Counted from the first letter of the stretch, positions 36,686-46,401 are shown. The stretch: 64,000 nucleotides of DNA from Sagittula marina (GCF_014196795.1 NZ_JACIEJ010000001.1:620001-684000), one strand, 5' to 3'. Numbers and translations: made by a program. Notes: generated from the sequence alone by a model not told the origin.

Positions 36686-37456
36686 ATGCGTGTTCTGATC
36701 CATCCCGGGTTTCACAAGACCGGAACGAAAAGCGTTCAACTCTCACTGGAAACGCTGCGCCCGGATCTGCCGAAGGGGATCATCGTGGCGCTTCAGGCCG
36801 AACTGGCCGACCTGTGTGACATATGCCGCGAGGTGTCGGTGTCGCCGGAGGCTCCGCTCGTCGAGGTGGAGCGGCTGGCAACGGAGCGGTTCGCTTTGCT
36901 GGGGCAGGCGGCGTCGCTGCTGATCGTCTCGGCAGAAGACCTTGCGGGAGCGCTACCGGGGCGCCGGGGCGTCACACATTACACCCGTACACCTGAGTTG
37001 ATGGGCGCCCTGACACGTGCCGCATACACCGCGCTTAATGCTGACGTGCACCTGCATTTCTCGACGAGGGGGGCGGAGGCGTGGCTCATCAGTCTTTGGT
37101 GGCAGAACCTACGAAGCACGCGGCTGACGGCCTCCGCCGAGGTCTATGCGCAAGAGATGGCAGAAGCCGCGCACCTCGACCGCGTGGTTGCCGCCGTGCG
37201 CAGCGCAGTGCCGCAGACCACCGTTTCCGTAACCGCGCTGGAGGACTGCGCGGCTCAGCCTGTGCTCCCGATCCTGCGCGCCGCCGATCTGGAGCACCTG
37301 GCTGAAAGGCTGCCGCCCCAACACGCCAATGCCCGCCCGGATCTGGGGTTGGAGGAGGTCTTTCTTGCCCTCAATCGATCTGGTCTGCGCGACGGCTTTG
37401 TCCGCGACACCAAGACCACAATCCTGCGCAAGGCGCGCCGCATGACGGGAACATAG
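36686..37456 (+). CDS. Sulfotransferase-like protein
   Basis: A 256-residue protein beginning MRVLIHPGFHKTGTKSVQLS. The segment FHKTGTKSVQ resembles the phosphosulfate-binding loop of sulfotransferases (usually KTGTTSLQ), with Lys in place of a conserved Thr. Later parts (LHFSTRGAEAWLISLWWQNL) fit an HFRxxxxWLxSLY-type helix seen in roseobacter sulfotransferase-like proteins. Activity and acceptor are unknown. AAGGAAAGC stands upstream of the ATG. Paired with a glycosyltransferase on the other strand, so surface-glycan modification is a fair guess. Confidence 0.68.
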   Translation: MRVLIHPGFHKTGTKSVQLSLETLRPDLPKGIIVALQAELADLCDICREVSVSPEAPLVEVERLATERFALLGQAASLLIVSAEDLAGALPGRRGVTHYTRTPELMGALTRAAYTALNADVHLHFSTRGAEAWLISLWWQNLRSTRLTASAEVYAQEMAEAAHLDRVVAAVRSAVPQTTVSVTALEDCAAQPVLPILRAADLEHLAERLPPQHANARPDLGLEEVFLALNRSGLRDGFVRDTKTTILRKARRMTGT

Positions 37457-37558
37457 CGCGAGTTTCAAGCCGCAATGCCATGCGGCCTCTGGACCATTGG
37501 CGCGTCAACACCTATCACCCGACGCGATACCCGCACCGTTAATCTTCCGGAGGCCCGC

Positions 37559-40249
37559 ATGTCGCGTTACGACCCCGCCAGCATCGAACCGAAATGGCAG
37601 CAGGCCTGGGAACAGGCTGGAACGTTTGTCGCCACCCGCGACCAAGACAAGCCGAAATATTACGTGTTGGAGATGTTCCCGTATCCTTCGGGGCGCATCC
37701 ATATCGGCCACGTGCGCAACTACACCATGGGTGACGTGATCGCGCGATATAAGCTCGCGACCGGCCACAACGTGCTGCACCCCATGGGGTTCGACGCCTT
37801 CGGGATGCCCGCCGAGAACGCCGCCATGGCGTCGGGAGGCCACCCAAAGGACTGGACCTATTCCAACATCGACACGATGGTCGAACAGATGAAGCCGCTG
37901 GGCTTTGGCCTCGACTGGACGCGCATGTTTGCGACCTGCGACCCGGAATATTACGGCCAGCAACAGGCGCTTTTCATCGACATGCTCTCCGAAGGCCTGG
38001 TCTATCGCAAGAACGCCGTGGTGAACTGGGATCCGGTGGACATGACAGTTCTGGCCAACGAACAGGTCATTGACGGTTGTGGCTGGCGCTCCGGTGCCGC
38101 GGTGGAGCGTAAGGAACTCACGCAGTGGTTCTTCAAGATCTCCGACATGTCCGGAGAGCTTCTGGACGCGCTGGACGGGCTGGACGAGTGGCCCGCCAAG
38201 GTAAAGACCATGCAGGCCAACTGGATCGGTCGCTCGCGCGGGCTGCAATTCGCCTTCTCAACCGTGGATGCCCCGGAGGATTTCGACCGCATCGACGTGT
38301 ACACCACGCGTCCAGACACGCTGATGGGGGCGTCTTTTGTTGGCTTGAGCCCGGATCACCCGCTGACCCGCGCGCTGGAGCAGGACAACCCCGAACTGGC
38401 CGCTGCCGTGGCTGAAATGCGCAAGGGCGGCACGACCGAGGAAGCGCTGGAAAAGGCCGAGAAGCTCGGTTTTGACACCGGCATCCGTGTGCGCCATCCC
38501 TTTGACACCGCGTGGGAGCTGCCGGTCTACATCGCCAACTTCATCTTGATGGATTACGGCACCGGCGCGATCTTTGGCTGCCCGGCGCATGACCAGCGCG
38601 ACCTTGATTTTGCGCGCAAATATGACCTCGAGGTGCGGACCGTCTTTGTCCCGGCCATGGGCGAAGAGGGGACGTTCATCACGCCGGAGGACGGCGGCCC
38701 TGCCTATGTTCCGGCCAAACAGGAAACCGTGCGCTACCTGCGCGGTTTTGCAGGCCAGGAAGCGCAGACCGGCGAGGCCGCTGTCGATGCGGCCGTGGAC
38801 TTCTGCGAGGAAAACGGCGTCGGCCAGGGCGTGACCAAGTACCGACTGCGTGATTGGGGCCTGTCCCGCCAGCGCTACTGGGGGTGCCCGATTCCGGTCG
38901 TGCATTGCGACCAGTGCGGCGTGGTGCCCGAGAAGAAAGAGAACTTGCCGATTGAATTGCCCGATGACGTGTCCTTCGACATTCCGGGCAACCCGCTGGA
39001 CCGCCACCCCACATGGCGCGACTGCGACTGCCCGTCCTGCGGTGCGCCCGCCAAGCGTGAGACCGACACGATGGACACCTTCGTCGATTCGTCATGGTAT
39101 TTCGCGCGCTTCACCGCACCGCGTGCCGTGACACCAACCGACAAGGCCGACGCTGAATACTGGATGAACGTCGATCAGTACATCGGCGGCATTGAACACG
39201 CGATCCTGCACTTGCTGTATTCACGCTTCTTCGCCCGCGCGATGATCAAGACTGGCCATCTGCCTGCCAGCGCCGCAGAGCCGTTCAACGCGCTGTTCAC
39301 ACAAGGTATGGTCACCCATGCGATCTATCTGAGCGAAGAGTTGGACAAGCCCATCGAAGAGACTAAGCCCGGTAGAACTCCCCCAATGCTCCGCAAGATC
39401 TACCATTACCCAGAGGACGTAATTGAATTCAATTACGATGGGCGTCCGGTCGCGATTAGAAGGGTAGATGTCAAAGGGGCGGCAAACCTGGAAGAGCTGA
39501 GGGAGGTGTACGAGCTCGATCAAGCTGATGCGCGAGCGATTGAAGTGATCCCCTCCGCCAAGATGTCGAAGTCCAAGAACAACGTGGTCGACCCCATGAG
39601 CATCATCGCCACCTATGGTGCGGATACGGCGCGCTGGTTCGTGCTGTCCGATTCGCCTCCCGAGCGGGATGTCGAATGGACCGCATCCGGCGCAGAGGCG
39701 GCGAGCAAACACCTAACCCGAGTGTATCGCATCGCCTCCGAAATCGCAGCAGGCGACGTGCCGGAGACACGTGAGGACCCGGCACTGCTCAAGGAAACGC
39801 ACAAGGCTATTCAGGACATAACGCTGGGAGTGGAGGCGTTCGGCTTCAACGCGGCGATTGCAAAGCTCTACGGTTTTACCAACGCGCTTTCGAAATCCCG
39901 TGCCGGGAGCGAGACAAAGCGCTTTGCCGCCAAGACGCTGGCGCAGCTGATGTCCCCCATGACCCCGCACCTGTCCGAAGAAATCTGGCAATTGCTGGGC
40001 GGTGAAGGGCTGATCGCCAATGCGCCATGGCCTGTGGCGGATGCGGCCATGTTGGTCGAGGATACGGTCACGCTTCCTATTCAGGTCAATGGCAAGCGGC
40101 GCGGCGAAATCGACGTGCCGACGGACATGCCAAAGGAAGAGGTTGAAAAGCTGGTGCTGGCGCACGAAGCTGTGGTGAGGGCCCTCGACGGGGGCCAACC
40201 GAAAAAGCTGATCGTGGTGCCGGGGCGGATCGTGAATGTGGTCGTCTGA
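37559..40249 (+). CDS. leuS: Leucyl-tRNA synthetase
   Basis: An 896-residue class I synthetase charging tRNA-Leu. The HIGH motif is in [16 protein letters not shown], the CP1 editing domain spans about residues 225-415 with [18 protein letters not shown] and [13 protein letters not shown], and [12 protein letters not shown] is near residue 670. The C-terminal domain ends in [14 protein letters not shown] and [14 protein letters not shown]. All functional blocks are present. The stretch just before KMSKS (39362-39552) has foreign codon use. TCCGGAGG stands upstream of the ATG at 37559. Confidence 0.97.
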   Translation: MSRYDPASIEPKWQQAWEQAGTFVATRDQDKPKYYVLEMFPYPSGRIHIGHVRNYTMGDVIARYKLATGHNVLHPMGFDAFGMPAENAAMASGGHPKDWTYSNIDTMVEQMKPLGFGLDWTRMFATCDPEYYGQQQALFIDMLSEGLVYRKNAVVNWDPVDMTVLANEQVIDGCGWRSGAAVERKELTQWFFKISDMSGELLDALDGLDEWPAKVKTMQANWIGRSRGLQFAFSTVDAPEDFDRIDVYTTRPDTLMGASFVGLSPDHPLTRALEQDNPELAAAVAEMRKGGTTEEALEKAEKLGFDTGIRVRHPFDTAWELPVYIANFILMDYGTGAIFGCPAHDQRDLDFARKYDLEVRTVFVPAMGEEGTFITPEDGGPAYVPAKQETVRYLRGFAGQEAQTGEAAVDAAVDFCEENGVGQGVTKYRLRDWGLSRQRYWGCPIPVVHCDQCGVVPEKKENLPIELPDDVSFDIPGNPLDRHPTWRDCDCPSCGAPAKRETDTMDTFVDSSWYFARFTAPRAVTPTDKADAEYWMNVDQYIGGIEHAILHLLYSRFFARAMIKTGHLPASAAEPFNALFTQGMVTHAIYLSEELDKPIEETKPGRTPPMLRKIYHYPEDVIEFNYDGRPVAIRRVDVKGAANLEELREVYELDQADARAIEVIPSAKMSKSKNNVVDPMSIIATYGADTARWFVLSDSPPERDVEWTASGAEAASKHLTRVYRIASEIAAGDVPETREDPALLKETHKAIQDITLGVEAFGFNAAIAKLYGFTNALSKSRAGSETKRFAAKTLAQLMSPMTPHLSEEIWQLLGGEGLIANAPWPVADAAMLVEDTVTLPIQVNGKRRGEIDVPTDMPKEEVEKLVLAHEAVVRALDGGQPKKLIVVPGRIVNVVV

Positions 40250-40280
40250 GACGAATACCAAAGTCTGGCGCGCGGCGGGA

Positions 40281-40781
40281 ATGACCCGACGCGCGGCCGT
40301 GCTGGCCTTGATTGGCAGCGTTGCCGCCTGCGGCTTCACCCCGGTGTACGGGCCGCAAGGGGGTGGGACGGCGCTGGTTAATGCCATTGACCTGCCCGAG
40401 CCGTCTGACGATTCTCAATACGTTTTCAACCGCCGGTTCGAGGAGCGCATGGGCCGGGGCGGGGGGGCTGCCCCCTACAGGCTGACGACGCGCATTCAGA
40501 TCGACGATCAGGATATTGGCGCGACCTCTGCGGGCTCTGTGACGCGGGTACGCTTGATCGGGCGCGTGTTCTTTACCCTCACCGACACGGCGACGGGCGA
40601 GGTCGTGCGCGACGCACGGACCAATGCCTTTACCGGCTATTCGACCACCGGGGCGACCGTCGCCACGAGTGCGGCGCAACGCGATGCGCAGGAACGTTTG
40701 ATGATCCTTCTGGCCGATCAGGTGATCGACGACCTCGTCTTGCATGTTTCCAACGTGCCCACTGCCGGGTCCACCCCATGA
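40281..40781 (+). CDS. lptE: LPS-assembly lipoprotein LptE
   Basis: A 166-residue lipoprotein. The signal ends LIGSVAACGFTPVYG, a lipobox with Cys at residue 17, followed by the GFxPVYG start typical of alphaproteobacterial LptE. It forms the plug of the LptD outer-membrane LPS translocon. The ATG at 40281 gives a standard-length signal peptide; the earlier ATG at 40236 would overlap leuS by 14 bases and add 15 residues. It lies between leuS and holA, with an ATGA overlap to holA. Confidence 0.86.
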   Translation: MTRRAAVLALIGSVAACGFTPVYGPQGGGTALVNAIDLPEPSDDSQYVFNRRFEERMGRGGGAAPYRLTTRIQIDDQDIGATSAGSVTRVRLIGRVFFTLTDTATGEVVRDARTNAFTGYSTTGATVATSAAQRDAQERLMILLADQVIDDLVLHVSNVPTAGSTP

Positions 40782-41806
40782 AACTTGCCGGACGCGCGGC
40801 CGAGGATTTCTTTCGCAAACCTGATCCAAAGGTGCCGGGCCTTTTGATCTTTGGCGAGGATACGATGCGCGTGGCAATGAAGCGCCAGCAAGTGGTCGCT
40901 GCCCTGGTCGGGCCTGAGGGCGAGACGGAGATGCGCTTTACCCGGATGAATGGCGCCGATCTGCGCAAGGATAAGGCTGCGCTGCTTGATGCGGTGAAGG
41001 CGGTTGGCTTCTTCCCCGGTGCGCGCGCGGTTCTGGTCGAGGAAGCCACCGACGGATGCGCCGACGCGATGAAGGCGGCTTTGCAGGATTGGCGTGATGG
41101 TGATGCGACGATCATCGCCACCGCCGGGTCGCTTACCGCGAAATCCTCGTTGCGCAAGGCGTTTGAGGGGCATCGCACCGCCTTGGCTGCCGCGCTGTAC
41201 GCCAATCCGATGACCCGCTCCGAGATCGAAGACGAGCTCAAGCGCGCCGGGATCGCCGAGGTTGGGCGCGACGCCATGGGCGCTTTGGAAGTCTTGGGTC
41301 GGGAACTGACGCCGGGCGATTTTCGCCAAACGCTGGAAAAGATCTCGCTCTACAAGCTGGGCGACACCAGCCCGCTGTCCGTCGACGAGGTTGAACTGAA
41401 CGCCCCCGCGTCAGTCGAGGCCGCAATGGATGACGTGTTCAACATTGTTGCCGAGGGCCGCACCGGGGAGATTGCCCCGGTGATGCAGCGCTTGGGGGGG
41501 CAGGGGGTCGCGCCTGTGACGCTGATGATCATGGGTGCGCGCCACTTTCGGACGCTGTACGCGCTGTCCGCCGCGCCAGGTGGGCCTGCGGCTGGTATCG
41601 GGCGCCTGCGTCCGCCGATCTTTGGCCCGCGCCGCGACCGCGTTCTACGCCAGGCCCAGAAGTGGAGCACAGCGCGCCTCGAGGACGCGCTGACGCTGCT
41701 GATGGACACCGACCTGACGCTCCGCTCGGCGGGCCAGAAGGCCCCGGCCATGGCATTGGTGGAGCGTGCTTTTGTCCGGCTGGCTCATATGGCGGGCCGC
41801 AGTTGA
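40778..41806 (+). CDS. holA: DNA polymerase III delta subunit
   Basis: A 342-residue protein with the HolA pattern: VPGLLIFGEDTMRVAMKR, ATDGCADAMKAALQDW, an internal TLEKISLYKLGDTSPLSVDE block and the C-terminal clamp-loader collar. Delta opens the beta sliding clamp during replication. It overlaps lptE by ATGA and is the last gene of the leuS-lptE-holA transcript. The 207 bases downstream hold no recognised gene. Confidence 0.93.
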   Translation: MKLAGRAAEDFFRKPDPKVPGLLIFGEDTMRVAMKRQQVVAALVGPEGETEMRFTRMNGADLRKDKAALLDAVKAVGFFPGARAVLVEEATDGCADAMKAALQDWRDGDATIIATAGSLTAKSSLRKAFEGHRTALAAALYANPMTRSEIEDELKRAGIAEVGRDAMGALEVLGRELTPGDFRQTLEKISLYKLGDTSPLSVDEVELNAPASVEAAMDDVFNIVAEGRTGEIAPVMQRLGGQGVAPVTLMIMGARHFRTLYALSAAPGGPAAGIGRLRPPIFGPRRDRVLRQAQKWSTARLEDALTLLMDTDLTLRSAGQKAPAMALVERAFVRLAHMAGRS

Positions 41807-42013
41807 CCATGGAATTGGTGTCGATTTAGCCAATCTCCAATGCAGCACCGCGGCAATCCGCTTTTTGATATGTGCAGTAAAACGCATCAGGCCAACGACT
41901 GATGTCCGATGGCACGTAAAAGGCCTGCCTCCCTTCCCAAGCGGACTACTCCCTTTCCGGGCTTATCTCCGGCGAGGCAAAGGCGCACACGAAGGGCCAG
42001 CGGTGTGAAGGTC

Positions 42014-42328
42014 TCAGCCCTTGTCGGTTACGTTTTCTTTGAACGCAGTCTCGAATGCTTTCTGCGTATCGGCTCCTGCGTCTGTCTGATAGTTGGCTTT
42101 CCACTCGTCCATGGTCATTCCGTAAAATGCCTCGCGGCCCTCATCTTTGGACATCTCGATGCCGCGCTCATTGGCGGCCTCCTGATACCAGCGGCTCAGA
42201 CAATTGCGGCAAAAGCCTGTTAAGTTCATCATGTCGATGTTCTGCACATCGGTACGGTCTTCCATCAGGTGTTTTTGCAGTCGGCGAAAGGCAGCAGCTT
42301 CCAGCTCGATGCGGGTCTGGTCGTCCAT
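42014..42328 (-). CDS. DUF1244 family protein
   Basis: A 104-residue soluble protein with the family core FRRLQKHLMEDRTDVQNIDM, MNLTGFCRNCLSRWYQEAAN (two Cys in CRNC) and YGMTMDEWKANYQ. Function unknown; the RNCLxxW motif is the diagnostic block. AAGGAGAACACC is upstream of the ATG at 42328. It directly follows the N-formylglutamate amidohydrolase gene in one transcript, a widely seen alphaproteobacterial neighbourhood with pyk. Confidence 0.88.
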   Translation of the reverse strand: MDDQTRIELEAAAFRRLQKHLMEDRTDVQNIDMMNLTGFCRNCLSRWYQEAANERGIEMSKDEGREAFYGMTMDEWKANYQTDAGADTQKAFETAFKENVTDKG

Positions 42329-42347
42329 GGTGTTCTCCTTCAATGGA

Positions 42348-43085
42348 TCAGTCTGTGACGTGGGTCAGGGCCTCGACCAGCAGCGGTGCAAGGCGGTCGC
42401 CCCACGCCTGTTGCTGTTCGGGGGTTGCGATGATGTCCTGGCGCAGCTCGATAAGCGTGTTCGGGCGACCATGTTTCAAGGCGTGACGATCCATGGAATC
42501 GCCGGGCAGGTGGCCTGGGTAGGGTTCGTTGCGGCCCACGACGATATCGCGTTCGCGTTCGAGGGCAGCAATCAGCGGGTCCGATAACCGCGCATCCCAA
42601 GCGTGCAGAATGCCCACATGCCAGGGACGCGGGCGGCGTCCTCGCAATTGCGGTGTGAAACTGTGGACGGACACCAGCACCGTGTCATTGCGACGTGTGG
42701 CGAGCCGTTCAAGCGCATCATGGTAGGGGCGGTGATAGGCATTCAGGCGGCGTGCCTTTTCTGCACCGTCCGATGGGCGATTGCCGGGAATAACGGACCC
42801 GTCGTATAGCCGCATCAGGACCGTTGGATCATCTTCGCCGCGGTTCGGATCAATGACCAGGCGCGAAAAATTCGAAAGGATTGCAGGGGCACCAAGCGCG
42901 TCTGCCAGTGCGCGTGCCACACCCGCAGCGCCGGGATCAAACGCGATATGGCGGAGCATGTCGGCCTCTGGCAGGCCAAGTGAGCCGCCAAGTTCGGGCG
43001 GGACCACGTTGGTCGCATGATCGCATGTGATCAGGAACCGACTGTCGCGCTCTGCACCCAGAACTGTGTATGGCTGATAAGTCAT
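42348..43085 (-). CDS. N-formylglutamate amidohydrolase family protein
   Basis: A 245-residue zinc-type hydrolase of the HutG-like fold. LITCDHATNVVPPELG, LVIDPNRGEDDPTVL, VSVHSFTPQLRGRRP and NEPYPGHLPGDSMDRH are the conserved blocks carrying likely metal ligands. Classical members cleave N-formylglutamate in histidine breakdown, but no hut genes are nearby, so the real substrate is unclear. Divergent to pyk. Confidence 0.88.
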   Translation of the reverse strand: MTYQPYTVLGAERDSRFLITCDHATNVVPPELGGSLGLPEADMLRHIAFDPGAAGVARALADALGAPAILSNFSRLVIDPNRGEDDPTVLMRLYDGSVIPGNRPSDGAEKARRLNAYHRPYHDALERLATRRNDTVLVSVHSFTPQLRGRRPRPWHVGILHAWDARLSDPLIAALERERDIVVGRNEPYPGHLPGDSMDRHALKHGRPNTLIELRQDIIATPEQQQAWGDRLAPLLVEALTHVTD

Positions 43086-43163
43086 AATGTCGTAACCTCC
43101 GCCCCCTTACATTTAGGCGAGGCGCGCCGAGATGAAAATGCACGAAGAAAATCATCGCCTGCG

Positions 43164-43192
43164 TTGCGTGCTGCAAAGAAATACGCGATAAG
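43164..43192 (+). promoter_or_regulatory. Candidate sigma-70 promoter of pyk
   Basis: TTGCGT and GATAAG are separated by 17 bases. Three of six -35 positions and four of six -10 positions match the consensus. Expected transcription start is near 43199, about 100 bases before the pyk ATG. Confidence 0.4.
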
Positions 43193-43199
43193 CTGGACG

Positions 43200-43213
43200 T
43201 GTTAGCGGTAACG
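43200..43213. promoter_or_regulatory. LacI-type operator palindrome in front of pyk
   Basis: TGTTAGCGGTAACG contains the symmetrical core GTTANCGNTAAC with a central CG, the form bound by LacI-family repressors. It sits at the predicted transcription start. From memory it resembles sites of CceR, a central-carbon regulator of Rhodobacter; no regulator gene is in the window, so the owner is inferred. Confidence 0.45.
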
Positions 43214-43300
43214 CCCTTGCGCAGTGGCGACCGCACCGAAACATGTTTGTGACGGCGCATATTTTAAGCGACGCCAACGACGACAGGAAGGCTGGGACTG

Positions 43301-44746
43301 ATGAAACGCGACCGCAATGTAAAGATCGTGGCCACACTGGGCCCTGCGTCCTCCACCTACGAGATGATTCGTGCCCTGCACGAGGCGGGCGCAGATGTGT
43401 TCCGTCTGAACATGTCGCATGGGACGCATGAGGAAATCGAGGAACGTCACAAGATCATTCGCCAGGTGGAAAGAGATCTCGACAGCCCGATTGGCATCCT
43501 CGCCGATCTCCAAGGACCCAAACTCCGGGTGGGCGAGTTTGAAAACGGCTCGGAAGAGCTGGAATGGGGCACGAGCTTCCGCCTCGACCTGGACGAGACA
43601 CCGGGGACCCAGAAGCGTGTGCAACTGCCACATCCCGAGATCTTCGCAGCGCTGGAACCCGGATCGCACCTTTTGGTCAACGACGGTAAAATTCGCCTGC
43701 GCGTCACGGACTGCTCCAAAGAGCATGCCGATTGCACGGTCGAAGCAGGCGGCACCATTTCCAACCGTAAGGGCGTCAACGTGCCCGACGTGGTGCTTCC
43801 GCTGGCGGCGCTGTCGGAAAAGGACCGGAAGGATCTGGAATTCTCCTGTGCGCTGGGCATCGACTGGCTTGCGCTGTCCTTTGTGCAGCGCGCAGAGGAC
43901 GTCGAGGAAGCCCGCGAATTGGCCGGTGGCCGCGCCGCTATTCTCGCCAAGATCGAGAAACCTTCAGCCGTGGAGCACTTTGATGCGATTCTGGCGGCTT
44001 CTGACGGCATCATGGTTGCACGCGGGGACCTCGGCGTTGAGTTGCCCGTTCACTCGGTCCCTCCGATCCAGAAGCGTCTTGTGCGTAAGTGTCGTGCCGC
44101 TGCAAAGCCGGTGATCGTTGCGACACAGATGCTTGAATCGATGATTGAAAGCCCGATGCCGACGCGGGCAGAGGTATCGGACGTGTCCGGCGCGATTTAC
44201 GAAGGCACCGACGCGGTCATGCTTTCGGCAGAATCTGCGGCGGGCCAGTATCCCATCGAAGCGGTCAGCACAATGCACAACGTGGCTGTGTCCGTCGAAA
44301 ATGATCCGACCTACCGCGAGGTGATCGAGGCGTCGCGCAGCGCGGCCCGTCACACCATCGCTGACGGGATCGTTGCCGCCGCCCGCGAGATCGCCGAAAC
44401 GACCGACATCAAGGCGATCTGCTGCTTCACGTCATCGGGAACAACCGCTGCGCTGACCTCACGCGAACGTCCTCGTGTCCCAATCATCGCCATGACCCCG
44501 CAACGCGGCACCGCGCGCCGTCTGACGCTGCACTGGGGCGTGCAGTGCGTGATCGCCGGCGAATTGGAGCGCTTCAAGCAGGCTGTTGTGAATTCGGCCC
44601 GTGCCGCCCGCGCGCTGGGCTTTGCGACCGAAAACGACCAGATCGTTGTCACCGCCGGTGTGCCCTTCAATCAGGCAGGCACGACGAACATTCTGCGCGT
44701 TGCGCCCTGTGACGAACGACTTATTTTCCGCACAGATCCAGAGTGA
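43301..44746 (+). CDS. pyk: Pyruvate kinase
   Basis: A 481-residue glycolytic enzyme converting PEP and ADP to pyruvate and ATP. KIVATLGPASSTYEMI, FRLNMSHGTHEE, ILADLQGPKLRVGEF, the catalytic-Lys region ILAKIEKPSAVEHFD, MVARGDLGVELP and VIVATQMLESMIESPMPTRA are all present, with the C-terminal allosteric domain complete. A promoter, a LacI-type palindrome and an intrinsic terminator can be placed around it. Confidence 0.96.
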   Translation: MKRDRNVKIVATLGPASSTYEMIRALHEAGADVFRLNMSHGTHEEIEERHKIIRQVERDLDSPIGILADLQGPKLRVGEFENGSEELEWGTSFRLDLDETPGTQKRVQLPHPEIFAALEPGSHLLVNDGKIRLRVTDCSKEHADCTVEAGGTISNRKGVNVPDVVLPLAALSEKDRKDLEFSCALGIDWLALSFVQRAEDVEEARELAGGRAAILAKIEKPSAVEHFDAILAASDGIMVARGDLGVELPVHSVPPIQKRLVRKCRAAAKPVIVATQMLESMIESPMPTRAEVSDVSGAIYEGTDAVMLSAESAAGQYPIEAVSTMHNVAVSVENDPTYREVIEASRSAARHTIADGIVAAAREIAETTDIKAICCFTSSGTTAALTSRERPRVPIIAMTPQRGTARRLTLHWGVQCVIAGELERFKQAVVNSARAARALGFATENDQIVVTAGVPFNQAGTTNILRVAPCDERLIFRTDPE

Positions 44747-44787
44747 TACGCTGCGCGGCAAGCTTGCGTTAGCAAATCTGTATTACA

Positions 44788-44819
44788 CCCTTCCCTGCAG
44801 AGAGCAGGGAAGGGTTTTT
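44788..44819 (+). terminator. Rho-independent terminator of pyk
   Basis: CCCTTCCCTGC pairs perfectly with GCAGGGAAGGG (11 bp) around the 5-base loop AGAGA and is followed by TTTTT. The next gene's ATG begins at 44821, two bases after the run. Confidence 0.93.
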
Positions 44820-44820
44820 C

Positions 44821-46086
44821 ATGCATGCGGCCATCACGGGCTATTGGACCGAAACGCAGCGCTCCAAAGGGCGGGATATTGTCGAGCTCATTTTGCCGGG
44901 GTTCGATGCTGGCATCCGGCAGGTCTATTCCGTCGCACTCGGTGTCGCTCCGGAGGATCTCCCCCAAGAGTTGGTGCAGACTGAAAGAAAGAAATTGCGC
45001 CTGATCCTCTCGGGCGATTTTGGTACCGACTATGTCCGGCTTCAGGAGGGGATCGTGCAAAACATCCTCGGGATGGGCACGGATTATCAAACCTACATGG
45101 TTGGGTATTCATTTTATCAGGCGACGCTGGTGGATCTGGTCATCGACGCCCAAGCCAAGCTGCCCATGCCTTTGAAGGAAGCAACGCGCATTGTGCAGGT
45201 AGCGGCCATGTGTGACGCAACCATCACCTTGGGCTATTTCTTTGAAGATCTTGATCGGCGCGCGCAGGAGCAGAGAAAGCAGCTTTTGGATCGACTGTTT
45301 TCGCAGATCGGCGAGGACACGCAGGCGTTGGAGTTCTCCTCTTCTGAATTGCGGGGCACTTTCGACTCGCTCAGTCATCGGGCCGAAACGCAGGCTGCGG
45401 CGCTGGAGCAAAACAGCGCGGCCCTGACGCAGCTTGAGACGCAGATCGCTGCCACTGCCAATGATGCAAAGGGCGCAGCGCTTCAGACGGCCGAGGCCAA
45501 CACTCGCGCCAGAGATGCACGCCATGAGGTGGCGCAAACCCGTGAGTCCGTGCGCGACGTGGTAACCAAAACCGAAGAAATCCGCCGCTTCATTGATATG
45601 GTCGACCAGATTGCGCTGCAAACCAAGCTTCTGGCGCTGAATGCGTCGGTAGAGGCGGCGCGTGCTGGCGAGCATGGGCGCGGCTTCTCCATCGTGGCGA
45701 CAGAGGTGCGTGCGCTCGCGGACCAAAGTGCCAAATCCGCCGCCGAAGTCGCGGCTGTGGTGAAGACGATCCTCGCCGGCATGACCGCCATTGATGTACG
45801 TTCGGATGCGCTGACCGCGCGATTGACCGACCTGGTGCAAGGCATCGGGGATGCGTCTGAAAGTGTAGCGCGAATCGACGCCGCAGCGCAGGAGCAAAGT
45901 GACGCAATCGTGCAGGTGGCCACCAATCAGCGGCATCTCGACCAGGCCAATCAGGCGAATGCCGCCGGTGTCGGGGCAGCTAACACGCAGGTGCGGGCCT
46001 TTGAGGAAACTGTTGGCCAGATCAACCAGCGCATCGCTGACTTCCGGTCGGAAACCGTTTCCTCCGACCAGCTTCGCAACGCTTGA
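44821..46086 (+). CDS. Soluble methyl-accepting chemotaxis protein with globin-like sensor
   Basis: A 421-residue cytoplasmic chemoreceptor with no membrane segment. Residues 1-150 look like a protoglobin/globin-coupled sensor domain ([35 protein letters not shown]). Residues 160-400 are a coiled-coil signalling domain; the hairpin tip reads [21 protein letters not shown], then [20 protein letters not shown], which contacts CheA and CheW. The sensor has no His except residue 2, so the proximal haem ligand of HemAT-type sensors is absent. The only in-frame start is the ATG just after the pyk terminator; GGAAGGG from that hairpin is its best ribosome site. Confidence 0.85.
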   Translation: MHAAITGYWTETQRSKGRDIVELILPGFDAGIRQVYSVALGVAPEDLPQELVQTERKKLRLILSGDFGTDYVRLQEGIVQNILGMGTDYQTYMVGYSFYQATLVDLVIDAQAKLPMPLKEATRIVQVAAMCDATITLGYFFEDLDRRAQEQRKQLLDRLFSQIGEDTQALEFSSSELRGTFDSLSHRAETQAAALEQNSAALTQLETQIAATANDAKGAALQTAEANTRARDARHEVAQTRESVRDVVTKTEEIRRFIDMVDQIALQTKLLALNASVEAARAGEHGRGFSIVATEVRALADQSAKSAAEVAAVVKTILAGMTAIDVRSDALTARLTDLVQGIGDASESVARIDAAAQEQSDAIVQVATNQRHLDQANQANAAGVGAANTQVRAFEETVGQINQRIADFRSETVSSDQLRNA

Positions 46087-46155
46087 CCGCACAGCAAAGT
46101 TGCCTCTGCTTTAAGTCTGGCGCAGTGTTTTCCACAGCCAGCTGGAGAGCGCTCA

Positions 46156-46377
46156 ATGGATGCAGATACCACCCTCGTCGTCGGCGCCCTGTTTGTGGCA
46201 TTGGCCGTTCCCGCCTTGATCGCGGCCTGGGCGGAGCAGCACAAGCCCGTTGTGGGCACGCTCTTGCTGTTCGGCGGCTGCGCAATGATCGCTTTTGCTT
46301 GGCGCATGGCCGGGGGGTACAGCCCCGCGGCGCTGCCCGATGTGCTATACCGGGTCATCGGCAATATGATGGGGTAG
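46156..46377 (+). CDS. Small two-helix membrane protein
   Basis: A 73-residue protein with two hydrophobic segments ([19 protein letters not shown] and [20 protein letters not shown]). No named family is recognised. GGAGAGC stands upstream of the ATG. It lies between the chemoreceptor and rpmI on the same strand, a position often filled by such a small conserved protein in related genomes, though I cannot confirm conservation here. Confidence 0.65.
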   Translation: MDADTTLVVGALFVALAVPALIAAWAEQHKPVVGTLLLFGGCAMIAFAWRMAGGYSPAALPDVLYRVIGNMMG

Positions 46378-46401
46378 GGCCGGGCGCGCCCAGCTTTCCT
46401 C

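Noticed and set aside
41807-42013. 207-base gap after holA as a possible small gene
   Set aside because: Short frames there lack ribosome sites and continue into the opposite strand's DUF1244 gene.
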